A stretch of DNA of 12,058 nucleotides from assembly GCA_030667035.1 (NCBI GenBank), contig DAOUWQ010000010.1, positions 1-12,058 on the forward strand, given 5' to 3'. This document shows positions 1 through 6,798 of this stretch, piece by piece. Below the pieces are notes generated by a model, which was not told where the DNA came from, did not search any database, and saw nothing but the letters and a program-made list of their open reading frames with translations. Position numbers and translations under genes: made by a program. Within the stretch, counting starts at the first letter, position 1. Each line of letters starts with the position of its first letter. The stretch comes from Candidatus Heimdallarchaeota archaeon. Lineage in GTDB: Archaea > Asgardarchaeota > Heimdallarchaeia > JABLTI01.

Positions 1-30
1 AAAAAAGATTAAATTGTAGGTTAACCATTC

Positions 31-61
31 TTTTAATAACCTCTACAAAACATTATTAAAA
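31..61 (+). promoter_or_regulatory. Possible TATA element(s) of the EF-1A promoter
   Basis: Two AT-rich TATA-like strings lie upstream of EF-1A: TTTTAATA at 31-38 and TATTAAAAG at 53-61. Archaeal transcription starts about 25 bases downstream of the TATA box, which would give a leader of roughly 35-60 bases. Neither is a strong consensus box in this AT-rich context, so the choice between them is open. Confidence 0.25.
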
Positions 62-109
62 GGAAGATGGAACTGCAAATAATAAAAGAAAAAATTTAAC
101 TAATAATTA

Positions 110-114
110 GGTGT
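110..114 (+). promoter_or_regulatory. Ribosome binding site of EF-1A (GGTGT)
   Basis: GGTGT ends 5 bases before the ATG at 120. It pairs with the usual archaeal 16S 3' tail. The same GGTGT motif precedes the genes at 2502 and 2992, so it appears to be a recurrent SD form in this genome and supports these starts. Confidence 0.6.
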
Positions 115-119
115 AAAAA

Positions 120-1526
120 ATGGCAGATGAAAAACCCCACTTGAATCTCGTAGTCATTGGCCATGTTGATCATGGTAAAAGTACAATGACTGGACATGCT
201 CTCTATAAGGCAGGGGCAGTCGACCAAAGGTTAATCGACAAGTATGCTGAAGAATCTGAGGCAATCGGAAAGCCCTCTTGGAAATACGCTTGGGTCTTGC
301 AAAAGCTCCAAGAAGAACGCGAAAGAGGTTTAACTATCGATGTTTCTTTCTTCAAGTTTGAGACTAAGAGTAGTGTTTTTACAATTATTGATGCTCCTGG
401 TCACAGGGACTTTGTAAAGAACATGATTACTGGTGCCTCTCAAGCTAACGCAGCAATTCTTGTCGTTTCTGTTGAAAAGAACGACCTTGAGTCTGGCCTT
501 GCTGAAGAGCGAGTTGAGAAGACACCAAAGGGTGATCGTAGAATCCCCGGTGGTCAAACAATCGAGCATTTAACGCTAGCAATTACTCTGGGAATTACCC
601 AAATAGTTGTTGCAGTAAATAAAATGGATCTTGTAAAGTTTGAAGAAAAACCATACCTTGGTGTTGTTGAAAGAATAACAGCATTACTTAACGGTTTTGT
701 TAAAAGCGGTCTTGTATCAAAAGAACGTGTTGAATCAATTAAATTCGTTCCAACAAGTGGAATGACTGGTGATGGTTTAGTTGGCAAAAGCGACAAGATG
801 CCTTGGTATAAAGGTCCAGCTTTAATGGATGCTATTAATGAATTCAAAGCTCCAGAAAAACCAACTGACAAACCACTTAGAATGCCTATTCAAGATGTTT
901 ACGCAATCAAAGGTGTAGGCACTGTCCCAGTAGGGAAAATCGAATCAGGTATCTTGAAACCAGGTGATGAAGTTGTTTTCCCAATTTCAAACCAAAAAGC
1001 TAAAGTTCTATCCATTGAAATGCATCACGAAGTGCTTACACAAGCAGTTCCTGGAGACAATGTAGGCTTTAACATCAAAGGTATTGGTCGTAATGAAATA
1101 ATTAAAGGTGATGTCATTGGTCACGCCAAAAACGCTCCAAAGATTGTTGAAAATTTTGTTGCCCGTACCTTCGTTTTGAAGAACCTCTCCAAACCTGGAG
1201 CTTCACAACCAACTGGTATGGCTAAAGGTTACGCACCAATCATCCATCTTGGTCAAGCTGCACAAGCATGCCAAATTGTTGATTGGAAGGTTTTGAAGAA
1301 ATCACCTCAACGTAAATCCTTAGTAGCCACAGGTGAATATGATCCAAAAATTTACCTTTTACAAGGTGACTTTGCAGAGATTACATTCCAACCATTTGCA
1401 CCATTCATTTGCGAAAAATTCGCAGACTACCCAGCACTAGGTCGTTTTGCTGCACGTGATATGGGACAAACTGTTGCTGTAGGAATTATTACAGACGTAA
1501 AACCAAAAAAAGTTAAAAAAGAATAG
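120..1526 (+). CDS. tuf: Translation elongation factor 1A (aEF-1A)
   Basis: GTPase that carries aminoacyl-tRNA to the ribosomal A site in the cytosol. The 468-residue chain has the full EF-1A signature. G1 is GHVDHGKST at 14-22, the switch I segment is ERERGLTID at 66-74, G3 is DAPGH at 91-95, and G4 is NKMD at 167-170. Two C-terminal beta-barrel domains follow, with the PVGKIESG region and a C-terminal MGQTVAVGII stretch. A short lysine-rich tail ends the protein. The length is somewhat above the typical archaeal 425-440 residues. Much of the excess sits after VVSVEKND (about 116-122), where an expanded insertion precedes GQTIEH (145-150). Its position matches the eukaryote/crenarchaeote-type insertion, but it is longer. 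The gene stands alone here: rps10, which often follows it in archaea, is absent, and a T-rich terminator lies directly downstream. Confidence 0.98.
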   Translation: MADEKPHLNLVVIGHVDHGKSTMTGHALYKAGAVDQRLIDKYAEESEAIGKPSWKYAWVLQKLQEERERGLTIDVSFFKFETKSSVFTIIDAPGHRDFVKNMITGASQANAAILVVSVEKNDLESGLAEERVEKTPKGDRRIPGGQTIEHLTLAITLGITQIVVAVNKMDLVKFEEKPYLGVVERITALLNGFVKSGLVSKERVESIKFVPTSGMTGDGLVGKSDKMPWYKGPALMDAINEFKAPEKPTDKPLRMPIQDVYAIKGVGTVPVGKIESGILKPGDEVVFPISNQKAKVLSIEMHHEVLTQAVPGDNVGFNIKGIGRNEIIKGDVIGHAKNAPKIVENFVARTFVLKNLSKPGASQPTGMAKGYAPIIHLGQAAQACQIVDWKVLKKSPQRKSLVATGEYDPKIYLLQGDFAEITFQPFAPFICEKFADYPALGRFAARDMGQTVAVGIITDVKPKKVKKE

Positions 1527-1540
1527 ATATCTAAATTCTA

Positions 1541-1566
1541 TTCTCTTTTTTTCTTATTTTTTATTT
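1541..1566 (+). terminator. T-rich archaeal terminator after EF-1A
   Basis: A dense run of T residues, including a seven-T stretch followed by TTTTTT-type tracts, starts 15 bases after the EF-1A stop codon. Archaeal RNA polymerase terminates on U-rich tracts without needing a hairpin. The position and strength fit the end of a highly expressed monocistronic gene. Confidence 0.6.
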
Positions 1567-1575
1567 AATCTTGGA

Positions 1576-1583
1576 TTTATATA
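1576..1583 (+). promoter_or_regulatory. TATA box candidate (TTTATATA) upstream of the PadR gene
   Basis: TTTATATA is an excellent archaeal TATA consensus. It lies just beyond the EF-1A terminator and would start transcription near 1605, giving a leader of about 65 bases before the TTG start at 1672. A second AT-rich string at 1628-1637 (ATACATATAA) could instead give a nearly leaderless message. Confidence 0.45.
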
Positions 1584-1671
1584 GAAAAGATTTTTTAATT
1601 CAATTTAGCTGAAGTGTGATTGAAAACATACATATAACTAGATACCAATACATTGTTAACTAATTATATCT

Positions 1672-2361
1672 TTGAAACGTTGTGATTTCTTGCCTGGAAA
1701 AAGTGAGAGTACTGATCGTAGTAACGAAAACGCTATACCTGAAGTAGGTCATGAATTAATATCAGGTTTAACACAACTGTTGGTTCTTCTAATTCTTAAA
1801 AAGGGTCCACAACATGGGTATGAGCTTGCAAGTATGCTTGAACCAATTTATGGACGCAGACTATCTCCAGGTACAATTTATCCATTACTTCAACGAATGC
1901 AAACAAAAGAGTACATTCAAAGTAAATCCACTATGGTATCCGGTCGAAAGAGAAAAACTTACGTTGCTACTCGCTTAGGTCGAATAGCAATGGAAAATGC
2001 TCAGGACAGTTTGAATTGCATTGTTGTAAATAAAGCTCCTGATTTAGATGCTGATGCTCCTGGATTAGAATTGCTGAAAAGTCTCGCTCAATTTAGAATT
2101 TTGTTAATACTTAACAAATCTCCTCTACATGGTTATGAACTGGTTGAAAAATTAGATAACTATTTTGGGCAAAAAATTGCCCTTGGCACAATCTATCCTT
2201 CACTTCATCGCTTAGTTGAAAAGGGGTATATTGAAGGTAAATCAAAGTGGGAAGGCGATCGAGAACGAAAAGTCTATGAATTAACTGAAACTGGTAAAAA
2301 TGCTACCAAAATTGCCCTTGTTGAAATTACTCGAATCGCTGAAGATACGATATTTAACTAA
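1672..2361 (+). CDS. Tandem double PadR-type winged-helix transcriptional regulator
   Basis: A 229-residue predicted DNA-binding regulator with two PadR winged-helix domains in one chain. Copy 1 (about residues 29-108) and copy 2 (about 134-215) each show the family pattern: LLILKKGPQHGYELA versus LLILNKSPLHGYELV, then GTIYPLLQRM versus GTIYPSLHRL, then a wing with basic RKRKTY or RERKVY and a final LTETGK-like stretch. Standard PadR proteins have one such domain plus a C-terminal dimerisation helix and act as homodimers, so this chain could be a built-in pseudo-dimer. The start is uncertain. An in-frame stop lies at 1657-1659 and no ATG occurs before the first domain, so TTG at 1672 (or TTG at 1690) is the likely initiation codon. 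No clear SD is visible, which fits a leaderless or weakly initiated message. The regulated gene is unknown; the downstream run at 2502 is a candidate by position only. Confidence 0.88.
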   Translation: MKRCDFLPGKSESTDRSNENAIPEVGHELISGLTQLLVLLILKKGPQHGYELASMLEPIYGRRLSPGTIYPLLQRMQTKEYIQSKSTMVSGRKRKTYVATRLGRIAMENAQDSLNCIVVNKAPDLDADAPGLELLKSLAQFRILLILNKSPLHGYELVEKLDNYFGQKIALGTIYPSLHRLVEKGYIEGKSKWEGDRERKVYELTETGKNATKIALVEITRIAEDTIFN

Positions 2362-2370
2362 TATTCTATG

Positions 2371-2381
2371 TTCTTTTATTT
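2371..2381 (+). terminator. Weak T-rich terminator after the PadR gene
   Basis: TTCTTTTATTT begins 10 bases after the stop codon. It is short, but it is the only T-rich tract before the next promoter-like sequence. Confidence 0.35.
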
Positions 2382-2437
2382 CACACAAATCCTAAATAGA
2401 CAATTCTTCGTTAATGAAAAATGCTTTAAGTCAAGAT

Positions 2438-2446
2438 AATTAAAAG
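2438..2446 (+). promoter_or_regulatory. Possible TATA element for the 2502-5285 gene run
   Basis: AATTAAAAG lies about 55-65 bases before the ATG at 2502. A start about 25 bases downstream would leave a leader of about 30-40 bases that includes the SD at 2492. The match is modest in AT-rich DNA. Confidence 0.3.
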
Positions 2447-2491
2447 AAGTAATATCAAAGCAGAACACTGAATGTTTATTGCTATTATCAT

Positions 2492-2496
2492 GGTGT
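2492..2496 (+). promoter_or_regulatory. Ribosome binding site (GGTGT) of the membrane zinc-ribbon gene
   Basis: GGTGT is placed 5 bases before ATG 2502, the same motif and spacing as for EF-1A. It fixes the start. Confidence 0.55.
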
Positions 2497-2501
2497 AAAT
2501 A

Positions 2502-2960
2502 ATGCGTGAAAATCACTTTATTTGGTTCATTACAAGCAGCGTATTAGGTATCCTAATTATTATTTGGGCATCAATTGCACCAAGCCTAACTCTTGTTCCC
2601 GGAGATATTTGGATGTTAGTACCGGGGATAATATTGGTTTTCATTGGTTTATTAGGTATCATGGACAGTATGGTTTCCGATAGAATCCTCTTGAAATATA
2701 TATCTAAAATGGAAAATGGACGAATTAGTTTGTTCAAACTTTCAACAGATTTAAACCAAGAAGTTTCTGATTTGCGTGAGATTATACTAACTTTGCGTGG
2801 TCAGGGTAAATTAAAAGTTTTTTTTGATGAAGATACAGGTGAAATAGTTTCTTCAACATTGTATCAAGGAATAACTTGTTCTTTATGTGGTGAACCCATT
2901 ACTACTGAGCATTTTTGTTCTATCTGTGGTACCGAAAAACTTGTAGAACAAATTAAATAA
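2502..2960 (+). CDS. Two-TM membrane protein with predicted winged helix and C-terminal zinc ribbon
   Basis: A 152-residue protein not assigned to a named family. Two hydrophobic segments (about residues 7-26 and 36-54) form a hairpin in the membrane. A cytosolic part follows: residues 62-118 alternate helix-like stretches (ILLKYISKM, ISLFKLSTDL, VSDLREIILTLRGQGKL) and end in a FFDEDTGEIV beta-hairpin-like wing, which reads like a small winged-helix domain. The C-terminus holds a four-cysteine knuckle (C126, C129, C139, C142 in two CxxC pairs), a likely zinc ribbon. Membrane-anchored winged-helix/zinc-ribbon proteins are common in archaea, mostly of unknown role. It is the first gene of a tight plus-strand run; the next gene starts 31 bases later. 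Membrane topology and the wHTH fold are inferences from sequence pattern. Confidence 0.85.
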   Translation: MRENHFIWFITSSVLGILIIIWASIAPSLTLVPGDIWMLVPGIILVFIGLLGIMDSMVSDRILLKYISKMENGRISLFKLSTDLNQEVSDLREIILTLRGQGKLKVFFDEDTGEIVSSTLYQGITCSLCGEPITTEHFCSICGTEKLVEQIK

Positions 2961-2978
2961 TAACAAAGTGGAAATACT

Positions 2979-2985
2979 GGTGTGG
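2979..2985 (+). promoter_or_regulatory. Ribosome binding site (GGTGTGG) of the DapA-like gene
   Basis: GGTGTGG ends 6 bases before ATG 2992 and lies within the 31-base gap after the previous stop, which supports co-transcription with internal translation initiation. Confidence 0.55.
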
Positions 2986-2991
2986 TAAAAA

Positions 2992-3960
2992 ATGGGTAAA
3001 AAATTCAAAGGAATCGGTTGTCCCTGCGTTACCCCGTTCAATCAAGATGAAAGTTTAGATCTAATTGGATTAAGAGAGTTAATTGACTTTTTAATTAATT
3101 GTGAAATTAATGCTATTATACCTGCAGGTAGAAGTGGTGAGTCGTATTCATTAAGTGATGCTGAATATCATCAAGTAATTGATACAGTAATTGATCAAGT
3201 AAATGGAGCAGTCCCAGTTTATATTGGTCTTCCCTCAGAATCAATAACAAGGTTACTAGAAATTGCAAAATACGCTACAGACGCGGGAGCAGATGGGTTT
3301 GTAGTTTATCCGCCAAAAATAACCACACTTTCAGCTCATGAATTAATTTCTCATTATGAAGCTATAAGTAAGAATGTGACGAATTACACATTATTCGTAA
3401 ACAATCCAGATAGAAATGGTATAGATTTATCAGTAGAATCTATCAAGAAAATTTCTAAATTTGATCATACTGTTGGAATAGTTGAACTTAGTAGTGATTT
3501 TAAGAAAATCTCACAAATTAGTTCAGAGGTGAGTGCTGATTTTCGTGTATATACTGGCAGAGGGTTATTGTTTCCTCAAGCTCTCAAAGAGGGTGGAGTT
3601 GAAGGTGCGATCATTCCAAGTGCAAATGTTGTTCCAAATTTACTTGTTGAATTATATGAAGCTTTCAATGTTGAAATGAAAGAACGTTTTGAAGAAATAC
3701 AAACTAAACTTCTCCCTCTTGAAATTGGCCTAAAGCTTGGATCTTTCCCTGCTGCAATAAAAGCTAGTTTAAATCTTCTTGGAGTCAATATTGGTAATCC
3801 ACGTAAACCTATTTTCCCACTTTTAGGAAGAGATTTAGAAAAATTACGCAATATTTTGATTGCTTCCGGTTGCTTAAGACCACCTGTTAAAGAAGATGAA
3901 GAACCCACAATAAAAAACCAGGTTGAAGTTTCAACCAATAAAAAGAAGAATGACAAGTAA
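2992..3960 (+). CDS. DapA/N-acetylneuraminate lyase family protein lacking the catalytic Lys and Tyr
   Basis: A 322-residue TIM-barrel protein of the dihydrodipicolinate synthase/NAL superfamily. The N-terminal GIGCPCVTPF (7-16), GRSGES (46-51, family GTTGES), GADGFVVYPP (99-108), NNPDRNG (137-143, family YNVPSRTG) and VGIVELSSD (161-169, family VGIKEASGD) align without gaps in the core. The Schiff-base lysine of the family (Lys161 in E. coli DapA) is replaced by Val164. The catalytic tyrosine (Tyr133) is replaced by Val136. Thr44 of the GTTGE loop is replaced by Arg47. The 28-residue spacing between the two altered positions equals that of E. coli DapA, so the alignment is firm. Normal aldolase chemistry is therefore not expected. 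It may be a binding or scaffold protein, or catalyse something else. A charged lysine-rich tail (about 300-322) extends past the barrel. It sits 31 bases after the zinc-ribbon gene and 38 bases before the prepilin peptidase gene. Confidence 0.88.
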   Translation: MGKKFKGIGCPCVTPFNQDESLDLIGLRELIDFLINCEINAIIPAGRSGESYSLSDAEYHQVIDTVIDQVNGAVPVYIGLPSESITRLLEIAKYATDAGADGFVVYPPKITTLSAHELISHYEAISKNVTNYTLFVNNPDRNGIDLSVESIKKISKFDHTVGIVELSSDFKKISQISSEVSADFRVYTGRGLLFPQALKEGGVEGAIIPSANVVPNLLVELYEAFNVEMKERFEEIQTKLLPLEIGLKLGSFPAAIKASLNLLGVNIGNPRKPIFPLLGRDLEKLRNILIASGCLRPPVKEDEEPTIKNQVEVSTNKKKNDK

Positions 3961-3998
3961 ATATAATCTAAACAGAATAATGAAATGAGTGTTCTACT

Positions 3999-5285
3999 AT
4001 GTCTTTCGAACTTATTTATTCAATAATTGTTCCGACGGTTACTCTTGCTGCTTTACTTTACGCAGGGATTGAAGATATTCTCCACCGAGAAGTTCGAAGA
4101 GAGATAGTATGGGTTCTTATGGTTATAGTAGGATTAGTAATGGATACTTTGTACGTTATTAATGCTGAAGATCAAAATAATGCTTTACTACTCATCTTAA
4201 TTACTGTCGTCTTAGGATTTTTAGTAGGATTTATTTTATTCTATATGGGTGTATGGGGTGGTGCTGATACAAAAGCACTCTGGGCCCTCTCAATACTCAC
4301 TCCTATTAATCCTCTTACAAATAATTTAGTAAATGTTGATTTACCAGATTTATTGGTGGTAAATATTATTGATTCAATGGTATTTTCATTATTGCTTAAT
4401 GCTGGTCTTATCGCTATTTTTTATCCACTAATTCTAATGGTTGTAAATGCTATTTCTTCCACGAAAGAATCTCTCTTTAATGAAGTAAGGGGGACTACAT
4501 CTCAAAAATTCAGATGTTTCTTCTTCGGTTATAAAAAGAAAGTAAGTAAAATTAATGAGAAAAAATTGCATTTCGACTTTCTAGAAGAATTCTCTGATAA
4601 AGAGTTCTCAGGTAATTTTGAAGGTAACTTTGAGGGACGATTAGATGGAAAATTCCTAGGCATTTTCGATGGTGAATTACTAGGTGAGTTTACTGGAAAA
4701 GCTATTGGAGTAGTTCAATTACCCAATACTGAAGATTTCGAGCAATTATCTCTTGAGAATGCTGTTGCTAAGGCTGAACAACTGACAAAAACTTTAGCTC
4801 TTGTAAAAGATGATGACGATGATAACGAAGCAGTAACTGCACTCTTAACGAATTATCGTAGAACTTTTGTAGAATCCGATGCTGTAACATTGGACTCCAA
4901 TGAATATATAATTAATATTGATGGTAGGCTTACCACTCCCCTTAAAGGATGTTTTATTGGCACACTTGAAGGAATTTTCGAAGGTAATTTATCTGGAAAA
5001 ATGATTGGAAAATTATCCGGTGATTTTGAAGGCAAATCACCCAAAGGAAAAATGGATGGTAACATTACAAAGAACTCCCAAGATTGGAAACTCAAAATAA
5101 GAATGGGTTTAGATGATGATGATGTAATGGAATTAAGACAATTGCGTACTCTTTGGCAATTAAGAAAACAAAACAAAAAATCAGTTTGGGTTACACCTGG
5201 AATACCTTTTGTTGCTCTAATGTTTTTTGGGTACATTCAGTATTTGTTATATGGTAATATTGCACTCCTATTGTTCAATTTGTAG
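3999..5285 (+). CDS. A24 (FlaK/PibD-like) prepilin peptidase with tetrapeptide-repeat cytosolic insertion
   Basis: A membrane aspartyl protease of the type that cleaves class III signal peptides of archaellins and type IV pilins. The first catalytic aspartate lies in AGIEDILHREV (D26), after TM1. The second lies in VWGGADTKAL (D90), a GGAD form of the GxGD motif. TM segments are visible at about 5-23, 36-54, 62-83 and 127-152, with a possible short one at 91-105. A final one at about 400-426 follows VTPGIPFVAL, a family-typical C-terminal stretch. FlaK homologues are usually about 230 residues; this one has 428. The excess is residues 153-397, a soluble part that begins with a basic segment (RCFFFGYKKK), so by the positive-inside rule it is cytosolic. 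It contains two blocks of x-hydrophobic-x-Gly tetrapeptides (202-237 and 314-354), separated by a helical acidic linker with a five-Asp run at 271-275. No archaellin or pilin gene is visible nearby. A GAGTG SD-like element precedes the ATG. Confidence 0.88.
   Translation: MSFELIYSIIVPTVTLAALLYAGIEDILHREVRREIVWVLMVIVGLVMDTLYVINAEDQNNALLLILITVVLGFLVGFILFYMGVWGGADTKALWALSILTPINPLTNNLVNVDLPDLLVVNIIDSMVFSLLLNAGLIAIFYPLILMVVNAISSTKESLFNEVRGTTSQKFRCFFFGYKKKVSKINEKKLHFDFLEEFSDKEFSGNFEGNFEGRLDGKFLGIFDGELLGEFTGKAIGVVQLPNTEDFEQLSLENAVAKAEQLTKTLALVKDDDDDNEAVTALLTNYRRTFVESDAVTLDSNEYIINIDGRLTTPLKGCFIGTLEGIFEGNLSGKMIGKLSGDFEGKSPKGKMDGNITKNSQDWKLKIRMGLDDDDVMELRQLRTLWQLRKQNKKSVWVTPGIPFVALMFFGYIQYLLYGNIALLLFNL
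4602..4709 (+). repeat. Tetrapeptide repeat block 1 (9 units of x-hydrophobic-x-Gly)
   Basis: Coding repeat for residues 202-237 of the prepilin peptidase: EFSG, NFEG, NFEG, RLDG, KFLG, IFDG, ELLG, EFTG, KAIG. The four-residue period is unbroken across nine units. The DNA copies have diverged, so the period is held at protein level. Confidence 0.85.
4938..5060 (+). repeat. Tetrapeptide repeat block 2 (8 units plus 1)
   Basis: Coding repeat for residues 314-354: PLKG, CFIG, TLEG, IFEG, NLSG, KMIG, KLSG, DFEG, then a five-residue interruption (KSPKG) and a last unit KMDG. It has the same pattern as block 1, 76 residues downstream of it. Confidence 0.85.
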
Positions 5286-5360
5286 CAATTTAAACATAAA
5301 AAACTATTTTAAATTCAATAATGAGCGAAGAATTTTTTATTAGGGAAAAAAAATGAAGCA

Positions 5361-5369
5361 AGGTAAGGA
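5361..5369 (+). promoter_or_regulatory. Ribosome binding site (AGGTAAGGA) deciding the FAD-dehydrogenase start
   Basis: AGGTAAGGA lies 3 bases before ATG 5373; its GGT part is 8 bases away. Another ATG at 5353 is in a different frame and has no SD, so 5373 is the start, consistent with the Rossmann strand beginning at residue 4. Confidence 0.5.
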
Positions 5370-5372
5370 CAA

Positions 5373-6755
5373 ATGGATGATTATGTTATCGTTGGTGCTG
5401 GTCCATCAGGAATTTTTTGTGCTCTAGAACTTCTTAAACAAGGTGTAACAAAAATTACCCTTATTGATCGTGGTAAAGAAGTTTCCAAAAGGAAATGCCC
5501 ACGACGCGAACGCAATATTGAATGTGTAGCGTGTGCTATTTGTGACATTACAAGTGGTTTTGGTGGCGCTGGCGCGTGGTCAGACGGTAAGATAACTAAA
5601 GATGTCTCTGGTACCGTCGGTGGATGGATGAGTGATTTTCTAACTCTCAAAGAATTAGAAGAATATACTGAATACGTTGATGCAACAATTCTTTCTTATA
5701 GTAACGGTAACGATCGGTATTTTTCTCCAGATCCTGAATTTGTTGATCAAAAGAAAAGTATCTGTAGAGCAGAAAATATGAAATTAATTACGTACCCTAT
5801 TCGTCATTTAGGGACTGATAATGCTTCTGCAATCATGGATAATATTTACCTGTTTTTGAAAGATAAAATTAACATCGTTCTAAAATCCTCTGTTGATAAA
5901 ATTCTTATTGAAAATGGCAAAACTGTAGGTGTTTCGACCACAAAAGGAGATATTTACAAAGCTAAAAAAGTAGTTATGGCAGTAGGTCGTGGTGGAACCA
6001 ATTGGCTTAAAGCTGAATGTGATAGATTAGGAATTAAATACTCATTCAACGCTGTTGATATCGGTGTTCGTGTTGAAACCTTGAATGAATATTGTGCTGA
6101 GTTTACGGACAATTTGTATGAGTTTAAGATTGAATACTCAACAAAAACCTACGAAGATCACGTTAGAACCTTCTGTGTTTGTCCTGGAGGATATGTTACA
6201 ACTGAACGATATGATGAAACAACTTGTGTGAATGGTGAAAGTAGAACTGATGTCAAGAGTCCCAATACTAATTTTGCTATTCTTGTTACTTGTAATTTCA
6301 CTGAGCCATTTAATCAACCCATTCAATATGCAAAACATGTTGCTTACTTATCAAACATGCTCTCCGGTGGGAATTCCGTTTTAGTGCAACGATTTGAAGA
6401 TTTGAAGAATGGTCGACGATCAACACCCCAAAGATTAGCTCGTTCTGTGATTAAACCGACGCTTGAAAGTGCTATAGCAGGAGACATTAGTTTTGCTATG
6501 CCAAGTAGAGTGATGAGCGATTTACGAGATTTCCTAACTCATTTGAACGTTATTATGCCCGGAATTGATGGACCCAATACATTGCTATACGCTCCTGAAA
6601 TTAAGCTCTATAGCATTCGAATTGATCTCACTAAAGACTTGGAATCCAAGGACATTAAGAACCTCTTCTTCTGTGGAGATGGTGCCGGAATAACTCGAGG
6701 CGTTATGCAAAGTGCAATTTCTGGAATTGTTGTTGCTCAAGCCAACAAAAAATAG
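5373..6755 (+). CDS. FAD-dependent dehydrogenase, COG2509-type
   Basis: A 460-residue predicted cytosolic flavoprotein. The N-terminal FAD-binding Rossmann motif is VIVGAGPSGIFCALEL (5-20). A second nucleotide-binding element, FFCGDGAGITRGVMQSAISG, closes the fold at 432-451. Between them is the hallmark segment of this uncharacterised family: a cysteine cluster (C42, C51, C54, C57) followed by GFGGAGAWSDGKI (62-74). The CVCPGGYV stretch is also family-typical. No specific substrate is known for this group; members are annotated only as FAD/NAD-utilising dehydrogenases. The CxxCxxC arrangement close to the FAD site could bind a metal or an Fe-S cluster, or be redox active; this is inference. 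The gene follows the peptidase gene by 87 bases, with a T-tract between them, and may have its own promoter. It is convergent with the phosphoesterase gene. Confidence 0.9.
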   Translation: MDDYVIVGAGPSGIFCALELLKQGVTKITLIDRGKEVSKRKCPRRERNIECVACAICDITSGFGGAGAWSDGKITKDVSGTVGGWMSDFLTLKELEEYTEYVDATILSYSNGNDRYFSPDPEFVDQKKSICRAENMKLITYPIRHLGTDNASAIMDNIYLFLKDKINIVLKSSVDKILIENGKTVGVSTTKGDIYKAKKVVMAVGRGGTNWLKAECDRLGIKYSFNAVDIGVRVETLNEYCAEFTDNLYEFKIEYSTKTYEDHVRTFCVCPGGYVTTERYDETTCVNGESRTDVKSPNTNFAILVTCNFTEPFNQPIQYAKHVAYLSNMLSGGNSVLVQRFEDLKNGRRSTPQRLARSVIKPTLESAIAGDISFAMPSRVMSDLRDFLTHLNVIMPGIDGPNTLLYAPEIKLYSIRIDLTKDLESKDIKNLFFCGDGAGITRGVMQSAISGIVVAQANKK

Positions 6756-6762
6756 CTATTGA

Positions 6763-6798
6763 ATTTTATTTAATTGCTAGTATTTTCTTTTCTTTTTA
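6763..6798 (+). terminator. T-rich terminator after the FAD-dehydrogenase gene
   Basis: A T-rich stretch begins 8 bases after the stop codon and runs into the 3' end of the convergent phosphoesterase gene. The two convergent stop codons are only about 20 bases apart, so the transcripts probably overlap at their 3' ends. Confidence 0.4.

Noticed and set aside
67..99. Ten-codon leader ORF before EF-1A, preceded by AAGGAAG
   Set aside because: The purine-rich string touches the ATG, leaving no spacing for ribosome binding, and such short frames are frequent by chance.
330..871. Minus-strand open frames inside EF-1A
   Set aside because: They are antisense shadows of a highly conserved gene, without SD or recognisable domains.
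1620..1671. PadR-type operator (ATGT-N8-ACAT) upstream of the tandem PadR gene
   Set aside because: ACAT strings are present but no ATGT partner at the right spacing, so autoregulation cannot be read from the sequence.
4602..5060. CRISPR or DNA-level tandem repeat in the peptidase gene
   Set aside because: The repetition is a 12-base coding period with diverged codons, conserved only at amino-acid level; no identical repeats with spacers exist in the window.
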